Shown here: positions 32,109-42,352 of the stretch, one piece after another
How the letters are laid out: each line of letters begins with the position of its first letter
Position numbering within the stretch: position 1 is the first letter of the stretch
The notes under the pieces: generated by a model
Told to the model about the DNA's origin: nothing
What the model saw: only the letters and a program-made list of their open reading frames with translations
The model's database searches: none
Translations under genes and position numbers: made by a program
Source of the DNA: Agromyces sp. LHK192
GTDB lineage: Bacteria; Actinomycetota; Actinomycetes; Actinomycetales; Microbacteriaceae
Length of the DNA: 64,000 nt
NCBI RefSeq assembly: GCF_004006235.1
Contig: NZ_CP034753.1
Span: 3,844,001 to 3,908,000 of the forward strand
Reading direction: 5' to 3'

Positions 32109-32615
32109 ATGGCCCGACACACCCCGAGCACGCCCGAGCTGTACCGCCGCGCGGTCGCGACCTACGTCAAGGCGGGCGGCGAGGAATCGGTGCAGCGGGT
32201 CATCACCGCCGTGCAGAGCCTCACCAAGAAGCTCGACCACTGGTACGCCAGGCAGCTCGTCGACCTCGACGTCACCGCCGGCGAATGGGCCGTCGTCACG
32301 TCGCTCGCGAAGGCCGGCGAATCGCTCACGCCGAGCCAACTCGCCGAGCTCACGAACGTCGCGCCGTCGTCGATGACGCACCGGCTCGACAAGCTCGCCG
32401 AGCGCGGTCTCGTCGAACGGACCCCCGACGCCGACAACCGCACGCGCGTGCTCGTCAACCTCACCGACGACGGCTGGCAGCTGTTCAGCGTCGCGATCCG
32501 CGGCTCCGACGTCGTCGAGACCGACGTGCTGCAGGACCTCAGCGACGCCGAGCGGGCCGAGCTCGCACGCCTCCTCGAGGTCGTGATCGCCCGGCTCGAC
32601 GACGTGGAGGCGTGA
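32109..32615 (+). CDS. MarR-family transcriptional regulator
   Basis: A 168-residue dimeric winged-helix regulator. The DNA-binding part reads LTPSQLAELTNVAPSSMTHR followed by wing LVERTPDADNRTRVLVNLT, with the D-x-R wing tip of MarR proteins. ATG 32109 has GAGAAT six bases upstream (leaderless; one base off TANNNT at each of the first positions). It is divergent from an MFS exporter, with two palindromes between them, so it probably represses both genes and responds to a phenolic or lipophilic ligand. Confidence 0.9.
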   Translation: MARHTPSTPELYRRAVATYVKAGGEESVQRVITAVQSLTKKLDHWYARQLVDLDVTAGEWAVVTSLAKAGESLTPSQLAELTNVAPSSMTHRLDKLAERGLVERTPDADNRTRVLVNLTDDGWQLFSVAIRGSDVVETDVLQDLSDAERAELARLLEVVIARLDDVEA

Positions 32616-32669
32616 GCCTCGGGGCTGAGGTGGGGCAGTCCACCGGATGCCGCCTCGGGTACGCGTTCC

Positions 32670-33719
32670 CTACGGCCGCAGCAGCACCTTGATCGCGCGG
32701 CGCTCGTCCATCGCCGCATACGCTTCGGCGACCTCGGAGAGGGGCAGCTCGAGGTCGAACACCCGCCCCGGGTTGATCGCTCCCGAGCGTACGTCGGGCA
32801 GGAGTTCCTCGATGTATCCGCGCACGGGTGCGACGCCGCCGTTGACGCCGACGTTGCTGTTGAAGAGGCGGCGCACGGGCAGCTCAGGTCCGCCGTTCGG
32901 CACGCCCACGTACCCGACCATGCCGCCGGGGCGCGCCGACCGGATCGCCTGGTCCATCGACTCCTTGGTACCGACGCACTCGAGCACGTGGTCGGCGCCG
33001 ATGCCGCCGGTGAGCTCGCGTACCGCGGCGACGCCGGCGTCGCCGCGCTCGGCGACGACGTGGGTGGCGCCGAACTCGCGGGCGAGCGCCTGGCGGTCGG
33101 CGTGGCGCGACATCGCGATGATCACGGATGCCCCGAGCCGGCGTGCGGCGATGATCGCGCAGAGCCCGACCGCGCCGTCGCCGACCACCGCGACCGTGCT
33201 GCCCTCGGCCACCCCGGCTGAGACCGCGGAGTGGTGCCCCGTGCCCATGACGTCGGCCAGGGTGAGCAGCCCGGGCACCTCGTGGTCCTCGACGGGGCCG
33301 GGCACCGGCACGAGCGTGCCGTCGGCGAGCGGCACCCGCACGCGTTCGCCCTGGCCGCCGTCGGCGAAGCCGCCGAAGCGGTCGTCGCCGCCCCACCAAC
33401 TGCCGTGCAGGCACGACGTGGAGACCCCGTTGCGGCAGTTGACGCACGTGTTGTCGCAGACGTAGAACGGCGCGATGACGAAGTCGCCCACCGCGATCAG
33501 GTCGACCTCGTCGCCGACCGCCTCGACGACCCCGACGAACTCGTGGCCGATGCGGTGCGGCTCGTCGGTCGGCTGGATGCCGCGGTACGGCCACAGGTCG
33601 GAACCGCACACGCACGCGGCGACGACCTTCACGATCGCGTCGCGGCCACTCGAGAGCACCGGGTCGGCGACCTCGTCGAGACGGATGTCACGGGCGGCGT
33701 GGATGACGGTGGCGAGCAT
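32670..33719 (-). CDS. Zinc-dependent alcohol dehydrogenase family protein
   Basis: A 349-residue MDR enzyme. The catalytic zinc ligands are in CGSDLW and GHEFVG; the structural zinc cluster is degenerate but has three cysteines in CDNTCVNCRNG plus a later SCLHG cysteine; the NAD(P) site is VVGDGAVGLCA. It should oxidise an alcohol or reduce an aldehyde with NAD(P). ATG 33717-33719 is preceded by TAGGCT (complement of 33727-33732) at seven bases, so it has its own promoter although it lies only 22 bp downstream of the surface-protein gene. Confidence 0.9.
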   Translation of the reverse strand: MLATVIHAARDIRLDEVADPVLSSGRDAIVKVVAACVCGSDLWPYRGIQPTDEPHRIGHEFVGVVEAVGDEVDLIAVGDFVIAPFYVCDNTCVNCRNGVSTSCLHGSWWGGDDRFGGFADGGQGERVRVPLADGTLVPVPGPVEDHEVPGLLTLADVMGTGHHSAVSAGVAEGSTVAVVGDGAVGLCAIIAARRLGASVIIAMSRHADRQALAREFGATHVVAERGDAGVAAVRELTGGIGADHVLECVGTKESMDQAIRSARPGGMVGYVGVPNGGPELPVRRLFNSNVGVNGGVAPVRGYIEELLPDVRSGAINPGRVFDLELPLSEVAEAYAAMDERRAIKVLLRP

Positions 33720-33741
33720 GCCATCGAGCCTACGGCGCCGC

Positions 33742-35916
33742 CTACGGCGCCGATACGTGCTGTTCGAGTTCGGTGAGGACCGAAGCATTCACCGAAGGCT
33801 CACCACCCAAGACCACGATCCTCTTCGGCTGCAACCGCTCCAACTCATCCTTCACCACGTCCGGAACGAACCACGGCGCGACCAACAACACCGGCCCACC
33901 ATTCGCAGCAGCAACCGGACCCGCAGCCAACGCATCCGGGAAGTTCAACCCATTCGCGATGTACACCACGTCGACACCCGCCGCGAACTCCGACTCCGAC
34001 GCCTCGACCGCAGTCGCAAACCGATCCACACCCTCCAAACGCGACACACGACCCGACGTGAACCCGCGGAGTTCGGTGAGGACCGAAGCATTCACCGAAG
34101 GCTCACCACCCAAGACCACGATCCTCTTCGGCTGCAACCGCTCCAACTCATCCTTCACCACGTCCGGAACGAACCACGGCGCGACCAACAACACCGGCCC
34201 ACCATTCGCAGCAGCAACCGGACCCGCAGCCAACGCATCCGGGAAGTTCAACCCATTCGCGATGTACACCACGTCGACACCCGCCGCGAACTCCGACTCC
34301 GACGCCTCGACCGCAGTCGCAAACCGATCCACACCCTCCAAACGCGACACACGACCCGACGTGAACCCGCGGAGTTCGGTGAGGACCGAAGCATTCACCG
34401 AAGGCTCACCACCCAAGACCACGATCCTCTTCGGCTGCAACCGCTCCAACTCATCCTTCACCACGTCCGGAACGAACCACGGCGCGACCAACAACACCGG
34501 CCCACCATTCGCAGCAGCAACCGGACCCGCAGCCAACGCATCCGGGAAGTTCAACCCATTCGCGATGTACACCACGTCGACACCCGCCGCGAACTCCGAC
34601 TCCGACGCCTCGACCGCAGTCGCAAACCGATCCACACCCTCCAAACGCGACACACGACCCGACGTACTGCCGTCGCATCCGCTCGGTTCGTGGAACACGT
34701 GTCGCCAGGTCGACAGGCCGGTCGTTCCCCAGCCTTCGTCGAAATTGGCGGTCACGGTATACGCCGCCCCGAACTTGAGCATCTCCGGTTCGCCATCAAA
34801 TGAGTCGCCACTGCCCATAGGGCCGTCGGCCCTGGTCCACGACCATGTGCCGTGCTCGAAGTCCCCCAGCTTCAGATTCGCCAGCGAACTACAAGTCGCC
34901 TCGGTGAACACGGGCTCCGGGAGCGAAACCAACGCATCCAGTCTCGCATCGACCGCAGTCCGCACCTCCCCCGCATTGAGTGAGATCGGGCGCGCGGAGC
35001 CGATGTCTGCGGCATCGTCCCACCACTCACGAATCTGGCTGTCATAGTAGAAGGCGACCTTGTAATTCCCCGGCGCGAGGTCTGAGATCTCATAGGACCC
35101 GTCTGGCGACGTCATAGTCCGCTCGGAACCCGTTACCTCCCCGGTCTCAGCATCAACAATGCCGACGCTGAAAGTGGTTCCCCACGTCGTCGTCGTATCC
35201 CTTGGCGGGATGGTGACCTTGCCAGAGATCCTCGCTCCCGGGGCCAGGCTCGCATTCAGATCTTCCACGGCGCCACCTTCGGAAACAACTACGGGTGCGC
35301 TGGCGGATTCACTCACCGCGCCATCCCACCACGCATCAGCGACGTCCTCGTCCCCGGCGTACCTGATGAAGAGCTTGTGTGGTCCAGGGCTGAGTTGGCG
35401 GAGCGTGAACGTTCCGTCAGCAGCGACCGCCGTCGAGCCTACGCTTCCATCAACGCGCGTCTCGGAACTTACCGACGCCTGCGCCGGATCGGCCCCCTCA
35501 GGGAGGGTTACCGTGCCTGAGATCGTTGCCGCGAGAGCCAAGGACGCATCGATACCGGTGACGTCTTGCCCAGCGGCAACCACGATTGGTGTGGCGCTGC
35601 CGCCGCTTCGCGCATCCTCCCACCACTCGGGCGCGACACGCTTGTCTCCGGTTGCGAACTCGAGCCTGTACGTGTCCGCCGCCAGTCCACTCATCGCGAA
35701 CGAACCGTCCGCGCCCACAGAGGCGGTTCCGGCAAAGCGATTCGGTCCCCAGAACCCGACGTAGACCGTTTCGGGAGATGCTCCATCAGGGACTGTCACC
35801 GTTCCTGAGATCGAACCGGTTGTCGTCGCGATTGCGGGGGCAGGTGAGCCGACGGCTATACCGATGGCCAGGGCCAGCCCTGTCAGCGTTGCAACAACCC
35901 CACGATTTGCAACCAT
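33742..35916 (-). CDS. Surface protein with carboxypeptidase-regulatory-like modules and three cell-wall-binding (CWB2) repeats
   Basis: A 724-residue secreted protein. Signal peptide: residues ~8-32 (VVATLTGLALAIGIAVGSPA) before TTTGSISG. Residues ~35-335 hold three to four beta-sandwich modules of the CarboxypepD_reg type (SISGTVTVPDG, TISGTVTLPEG, RISGKVTIPP). A short unique part with a Cys pair follows, then three 101-residue CWB2 repeats (RLEGVDRFATAVEASESEF and NGLNFPDALAAGPVAAANGG in each), which are known to anchor proteins to cell-wall polymers. Repeats two and three are identical to the first. ATG 35914-35916 is preferred to GTG 35926-35928 because GAGGAG sits 11 bases before the ATG and right against the GTG. 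GC is lower than in neighbours. Confidence 0.9.
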   Translation of the reverse strand: MVANRGVVATLTGLALAIGIAVGSPAPAIATTTGSISGTVTVPDGASPETVYVGFWGPNRFAGTASVGADGSFAMSGLAADTYRLEFATGDKRVAPEWWEDARSGGSATPIVVAAGQDVTGIDASLALAATISGTVTLPEGADPAQASVSSETRVDGSVGSTAVAADGTFTLRQLSPGPHKLFIRYAGDEDVADAWWDGAVSESASAPVVVSEGGAVEDLNASLAPGARISGKVTIPPRDTTTTWGTTFSVGIVDAETGEVTGSERTMTSPDGSYEISDLAPGNYKVAFYYDSQIREWWDDAADIGSARPISLNAGEVRTAVDARLDALVSLPEPVFTEATCSSLANLKLGDFEHGTWSWTRADGPMGSGDSFDGEPEMLKFGAAYTVTANFDEGWGTTGLSTWRHVFHEPSGCDGSTSGRVSRLEGVDRFATAVEASESEFAAGVDVVYIANGLNFPDALAAGPVAAANGGPVLLVAPWFVPDVVKDELERLQPKRIVVLGGEPSVNASVLTELRGFTSGRVSRLEGVDRFATAVEASESEFAAGVDVVYIANGLNFPDALAAGPVAAANGGPVLLVAPWFVPDVVKDELERLQPKRIVVLGGEPSVNASVLTELRGFTSGRVSRLEGVDRFATAVEASESEFAAGVDVVYIANGLNFPDALAAGPVAAANGGPVLLVAPWFVPDVVKDELERLQPKRIVVLGGEPSVNASVLTELEQHVSAP
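33766..34665 (-). repeat. Three 303-bp direct repeats encoding the CWB2 domains
   Basis: Copies begin at 33766, 34069 and 34372 with a period of exactly 303 bp (101 codons); I see no base difference between them. The third ends at about 34665, a few bases short of a full unit. Confidence 0.93.
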
Positions 35917-35941
35917 CTGCCGTACCACTCCTCACGATCAC

Positions 35942-35989
35942 TCGGTCCGCGTTCAGCGGCTGAACGCTGCCTCGCAGCGTGTGGACCGA
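35942..35989 (-). promoter_or_regulatory. Candidate structured 5' leader (three-way junction) of the CWB2 gene
   Basis: TCGGTCC (35942-35948) and GGACCGA (35983-35989) close a 48-nt segment holding two further hairpins: GCGTTCAGC/GCTGAACGC (35949-35967) and GCTGC/GCAGC with a 3-base loop (about 35966-35978), sharing two bases. Together they draw a three-way junction ending ~20 nt upstream of the GAGGAG ribosome site. About 30 nt further upstream (near 36019-36036) AGCCG-GACA/TGTC-GGCT forms another stem with an A-rich loop. The remaining gap to 36218 shows no gene and is AT-richer than average. Confidence 0.5.
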
Positions 35990-36218
35990 AGCAGCGGCCC
36001 AGGCTCCTACCAGCCGACATTTTTGTCCGGCTAGTCGAAACGGCGTACTCGTGGCCGTACCCCTACTGACGGAAGCGACTCAATATCTCACGGTTCCCTG
36101 AACGTTTCGCCAACACAGCCTGATAGCGAGCGACAGAGTGCGTGCTAGCCCATCCGGCCGGCAGCCTCAACTGCACCGAGCCGTCAGGCGAACCGTACGA
36201 CGATCGGCAGCTCCCGCC

Positions 36219-36683
36219 CTAGTCCTTCGGAATCGGCCTGACCACGATCCGCAGCGCCCAACCGATCAGCACGAACAGCAGACCGACGCCTGCGGCCATC
36301 AGCGCGACACCGTAGGCGACGACCGAGGTGAACAGCGAGGCGCGCAGGAACGACGCGTCGGCGACGGTAGCCCGCACGGGGTCGTCCTGCTCGAGTTCGG
36401 CGTAGGTCTTCCCGTCGGCGGCCTCGAGCGCATGGTGGTTGATGATGTCGGCCTGCACGTAGGCGCCGATGGGCCCGTTCACCTGCTGGCCGGCGCAGCA
36501 CGCCGCGTCGTCGGGGATCGTGATGTTCTCGGCGGACAGCTGGGTCGTCACCGCCGTCCACGCGATGATCGCCACGACGACCATCAGGATGCCGCCGATG
36601 ATCGCGGCGAGCCCGGTGAGGCGGACGAAGTTCACCTGCCCGCGGCTCAGGGTCGATCCCCCGGTCTCGAACTGCTCGGTCAT
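36219..36683 (-). CDS. Two-to-four-helix membrane protein of unknown function (often mislabelled LigA)
   Basis: A 154-residue protein. An N-terminal cytoplasmic ~20 residues, a membrane helix (LAAIIGGILMVVVAIIAWTA), an external loop with DDAACCAGQQVNGPIGAYVQ, and C-terminal hydrophobic segments. Close relatives in actinobacterial databases carry the name aromatic ring-opening dioxygenase LigA, but nothing here resembles that enzyme, which is a soluble protein. The adjacent cysteines in the loop could matter. A G-rich stretch precedes the ATG at 36681-36683. Confidence 0.78.
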   Translation of the reverse strand: MTEQFETGGSTLSRGQVNFVRLTGLAAIIGGILMVVVAIIAWTAVTTQLSAENITIPDDAACCAGQQVNGPIGAYVQADIINHHALEAADGKTYAELEQDDPVRATVADASFLRASLFTSVVAYGVALMAAGVGLLFVLIGWALRIVVRPIPKD

Positions 36684-36825
36684 GTCGTCCCCCCAGACAT
36701 GGACCCGTCCGTCGCGGGCCCCCTCCGGTCACGCTAGCGGCCCGGATGTCTCGGGCGGAAGGAGCCGCGCCGGGTCGACCGCGCCACGGGCACCTCGAGT
36801 GGGCGGAACGCGCGCGGCCACCGCC

Positions 36826-38385
36826 TCACACGTGCGGCACGAACGCCTGCCACGCGAGGCGCTTGCGCCGCCGGGGGTCGGCCTTCACGCGATCGACCTC
36901 GTCGAACAGGAGCGTGAGCCGGCGCGCCTCGTCGTACCGGGGCCAATCGGCGAGCGGTGCGCCGTCTTCGGCGAGCGCCGCCCAGTGCGCCTGCATCCGC
37001 CGGCCGACGGCCCGGAACATCCGTCGGCCGCCGAGAACGGTGAGCGCGACACCCACCGGGGTGTCGAACTTCTCGAAGAGCGCGAACAGCTCGAGCCCGT
37101 GGGTCGCGTCGAGGCCGAGCAGCCGCGCGGTTCGGGGCGCCGCGTCGAACCGGTAGAACCAGGTGGGCGCGTACCTCGAGTGCCGTTCGCCGAGCTTCAC
37201 GCTGGGGTACCAGAACGTGAAGTCCCCACCGAAGTCGGCGGCGGGGCGCCGCTCGGGCAGGCCGGGGTACTGCTGCTTGATCTGCTTTCGGGCCTTCTTC
37301 CTCGTGTTCGCGAAGATCGCCCGGATGCGCGGCTTCGTGGTGGGGAGGATCCCGATGCGCCCCTCGAACAGCGATCCCTCGCGGTCGTTCGTGCCGATGA
37401 TGAGCGGCACCCGGTGCGCGAGTCCGTCGCGGAACGCGTCGAGCGGCCGGTGGGGCAGGAAGTCGCCGTCGATGACGGGCGCGAGCGCGATCGTGCCGGG
37501 CTGTTCGTCGGGCGTGCGCACGGTGAGCGCGGTGGTCGCGGCGGCGAGCTGCATCGGGTCGGCGGTCGCGAGCATGAGTCCGGCATCCTCGGTCGACTCG
37601 CTCTCGACGTCGTCGGCATCCACGATCTCGCTGAGCTGGTGCACGAGGTCGCGGCCCCAACGACCGGCGGTCTCGGGCAGGTAGACCGCGTTCGGCGGCG
37701 CGCTCTGCGCGATGGCGCGACGGAACAGCCCCTCGGCGGCCGGCACGGTCATGAGCGTGGTCACCGAGTTCGCGCCCGCCGATTCGCCGAAGAGCGTCAC
37801 GCGGTCGGGATCTCCGCCGAAGCGCGCGATCTCGCGGCGCACCCACTGCAGCGCGGCGACCTGGTCGCGCAGGCCGACGTTCACCTCGAACGGATGCCCC
37901 GGCAGCGAGTACGCCCGCAGGTCGAGCCATCCGAGCGCCCCGAGGCGGTAGTTGCAGCTCACGTAGACGACGCCGTGCGCGCGCACGAGGCGCTCGCCCT
38001 GCCTGGGGTACTCGCCGGACGACCCGACACTGTAGGCGCCGCCGTGGATGAAGACCATCACCGGCCATCCGCCTGCCGGCGGCTCACCGTCGGGGGCGAT
38101 GACGTTGAGGCTCAGGCAGTCCTCGCTGCGCGGCAGGTGCGGTGCCGCGCCGATGAACTGGCCGCGGCGGTGCTGCGGCGCGACGGGTCCGAACCGCGTC
38201 GCATCGCGAACGCCGTCCCATCCCTCGGCGGGACGGGGCGAACGGAACCGGGCTTCACCTGCCGTCGACGCCGCATACGGGATGCCCCGCCACCGCCGCA
38301 GCCCGGGGGCGCGCACGCCACGGACGGCGCCCCGACCGGTCTCGACGATCAGGCCGCCCGCGCGTACCGCGCCCCCCACGAGCAT
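36826..38385 (-). CDS. Type B carboxylesterase
   Basis: A 519-residue esterase of the COesterase family (alpha/beta hydrolase). The nucleophile motif is TLFGESAGANSV, the oxyanion hole is HGGAYSVGS, and SEDCLSLNV near the N-terminus is the second family signature. The acid and histidine would lie near THGLELFALFEKF. No signal peptide is evident, so it is probably intracellular, unlike many secreted relatives. TAGGCT (complement of 38392-38397) is six bases before ATG 38383-38385 (leaderless). Substrate unknown. Confidence 0.9.
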   Translation of the reverse strand: MLVGGAVRAGGLIVETGRGAVRGVRAPGLRRWRGIPYAASTAGEARFRSPRPAEGWDGVRDATRFGPVAPQHRRGQFIGAAPHLPRSEDCLSLNVIAPDGEPPAGGWPVMVFIHGGAYSVGSSGEYPRQGERLVRAHGVVYVSCNYRLGALGWLDLRAYSLPGHPFEVNVGLRDQVAALQWVRREIARFGGDPDRVTLFGESAGANSVTTLMTVPAAEGLFRRAIAQSAPPNAVYLPETAGRWGRDLVHQLSEIVDADDVESESTEDAGLMLATADPMQLAAATTALTVRTPDEQPGTIALAPVIDGDFLPHRPLDAFRDGLAHRVPLIIGTNDREGSLFEGRIGILPTTKPRIRAIFANTRKKARKQIKQQYPGLPERRPAADFGGDFTFWYPSVKLGERHSRYAPTWFYRFDAAPRTARLLGLDATHGLELFALFEKFDTPVGVALTVLGGRRMFRAVGRRMQAHWAALAEDGAPLADWPRYDEARRLTLLFDEVDRVKADPRRRKRLAWQAFVPHV

Positions 38386-38445
38386 GCGCGCAGCCTAACC
38401 GGCCGTGGTGAACGGCTGTCGGCGGGCTGGGCCAGAATGAGGCGA

Positions 38446-39771
38446 GTGACCACCTCCATGCGCGGCTTCTGGCGAGCACTGCCCACCGAGGGCAGATGGC
38501 TGCTGTCGACCGTGGTGATCCAGACGTTCGGGCGCGGGCTCACGCTGCCGTTCACGATCATCTACCTGCACGAGGCGCGCGGTTTCGACCTCGGCGTGTC
38601 GGGTGTGCTGATGAGCCTCATCGCGGTCGTCGGACTCATCGTCACGGGTCCAGGCGGCACCCTCGTCGACCGCTTCGGCGCGCGTGCCGTGCTGCTCACG
38701 GGGCTCGCGTCCATGATCGTCGGCTGCACGGTCCTGGCGTTCGCGACCGTTCCGGTCGTCGCCGCCGTCGGGCTGGTGCTCATCGGCGTGAACTTCGGCG
38801 TCTCGTTCCCGGCGATCAACGCGCTCATCGCGACGGTCGTCGACGGCGACCTGCGCCAGCAGTACTTCGGCGTGAACTTCGCCCTGGTGAACCTCGGCAT
38901 CGGCGTCGGCGGCATCGTGGGCGGCTTCTTCGTGAACGCCGACGACCCCGCGACCTTCACGACGATCTTCCTGATCGATGCACTGACCTGCCTGGCGCCG
39001 ATGGCGTTGCTGCTCGGACCGCTCCGCCACGTGCACACCCACGTCGCAGCCGATGCGGAGGGCGGGGGCGAGGCTCCCGCGATCGGCTACCGCGAGATCC
39101 TCCGGCGCCCCGCGGTCCTGTGGCTGACGGGCCTCACGTTCCTCGCGATGTTCATCGGCTACGGCCAGCTCGAGGCCGGCTTCCCGGCGTACGCACGGCA
39201 GGTCGCCGAGGTCTCGACGCAGGTCGTCGGCTTCGCGTTCGCGGTCAACACCGCGGTGATCGTGCTGCTGCAGTTCACGGTGCTGCGACTGATCCGCGGC
39301 CACCGGCGCACCCGGGTGATGCAGGTCATGGCACTCGTCTGGGCGGTCGCTTGGCTCATCCTCGGCGGGGCGGGGCTGCTGCCCGGCTCGGTCGCCGCCG
39401 TCGTGGGCGTGCTCGCGTTCATGGGCGTCTTCGCGTTCGGCGAGACCATGCTGCAGCCGACCGTGCCGGCGGTCGTGAACGACCTCGCGACCGACCGCAC
39501 GCGCGGCCGGTACAACGCGGTCAGCTCGGCCGCGTTCCAGGCCGGCGCGATCACCGGACCGATCGCCGCCGGCCTCCTGCTCGGCCACGCTCTCGACGGC
39601 TGGTTCATCGCGGTCATCGTGACCGGATGCCTCGGCATCGTCGTGCTCGCGATCGCGCTCGAGCGCCGGATCAGCCCGCAGGTGAACGGCGTGCTCGTCG
39701 AAGGCGACGCCGATGCGGACGCCGACGAGACGAGGAGCCTCGCCGAGCCGACCGGCGACGACCGGGCCTGA
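38446..39771 (+). CDS. MFS transporter (multidrug type)
   Basis: A 441-residue major facilitator with 12 predicted membrane segments; loop 2-3 signature GGTLVDRFGARAVLL; the cytoplasmic middle loop is rich in Gly/Glu; the tail is Asp/Glu-rich. The layout resembles MdtH/YjiJ-like drug exporters. GTG 38446 has CAGAAT seven bases upstream. It is divergent from the carboxylesterase (60 bp apart) and convergent with clpB. Substrate unknown. Confidence 0.87.
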   Translation: MTTSMRGFWRALPTEGRWLLSTVVIQTFGRGLTLPFTIIYLHEARGFDLGVSGVLMSLIAVVGLIVTGPGGTLVDRFGARAVLLTGLASMIVGCTVLAFATVPVVAAVGLVLIGVNFGVSFPAINALIATVVDGDLRQQYFGVNFALVNLGIGVGGIVGGFFVNADDPATFTTIFLIDALTCLAPMALLLGPLRHVHTHVAADAEGGGEAPAIGYREILRRPAVLWLTGLTFLAMFIGYGQLEAGFPAYARQVAEVSTQVVGFAFAVNTAVIVLLQFTVLRLIRGHRRTRVMQVMALVWAVAWLILGGAGLLPGSVAAVVGVLAFMGVFAFGETMLQPTVPAVVNDLATDRTRGRYNAVSSAAFQAGAITGPIAAGLLLGHALDGWFIAVIVTGCLGIVVLAIALERRISPQVNGVLVEGDADADADETRSLAEPTGDDRA

Positions 39772-39795
39772 GGCCGGGCGCGCGCTCGGCCTCGC

Positions 39796-42036
<2,241 letters not shown>

Positions 42037-42055
42037 GGATATCCCTTCTCCTCAA

Positions 42056-42076
42056 CTTGAGCCTACTTGACTCAAC
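42056..42076. promoter_or_regulatory. HspR (HAIR-type) operator of clpB
   Basis: CTTGAGC-N7-ACTCAAC at 42056-42076 matches the HAIR consensus CTTGAGT-N7-ACTCAAG at 12 of 14 arm positions. On the minus strand it covers a -10-like TAGGCT (complement of 42060-42065) and ends about 20 bp before the clpB start, so repressor binding would block transcription. The rest of the 316-bp gap to 42352 holds one palindrome (42229-42281) and nothing else I can name. Confidence 0.8.
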
Positions 42077-42228
42077 TTTGCGAAGCGGGCGAGTATTCCG
42101 CCGACGGCGAACCATCTTCCGCCGCGCCGCCGGCCCGTTCCCCCGGTGACGACGCTAGACCGGATGCCCCACCGCCCGCCATATGCCAGACCGGTTCGGG
42201 CACCCACCCCTCAACCCTTCGCCCGGGT

Positions 42229-42281
42229 GATCGTGCGAACTTCGGACCTTTCCGGCGGAATGCTCCGAAGTTCGCGTGATC
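42229..42281. repeat. Inverted repeat in the clpB / luciferase-like intergenic region
   Basis: GATCGTGCGAACTTCGGA (42229-42246) and TCCGAAGTTCGCGTGATC (42264-42281) pair at 16 of 18 positions with a 17-base loop. It lies between divergent genes, so termination is not the obvious role. Confidence 0.75.
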
Positions 42282-42352
42282 GTCCGAGATCCACGGGGTT
42301 CACGAGGGGGTCGCCGCGGAATAGGCCCGCCGAGCCTCGCGTTGCCGACGAC

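Noticed and set aside
33766..34665. CRISPR or transposon array suggested by long direct repeats
   Set aside because: The 303-bp period is an exact multiple of three, has no unique spacers and encodes in-frame CWB2 domains.
35942..36040. Known ydaO (c-di-AMP) or c-di-GMP riboswitch before the CWB2 gene
   Set aside because: The conserved core sequences of these classes are not visible; kept only as an unassigned structured leader.
35917..36218. tRNA or small RNA gene in the ~300-bp gap
   Set aside because: No cloverleaf with T-loop GTTCRANNC and acceptor stem could be drawn; only the leader hairpins are supported.
42146..42352. N-terminal extension of the luciferase-like protein
   Set aside because: It would translate through a palindrome and give a Pro/Arg-rich leader unlike the family; GTG 42353 fits the family start better.
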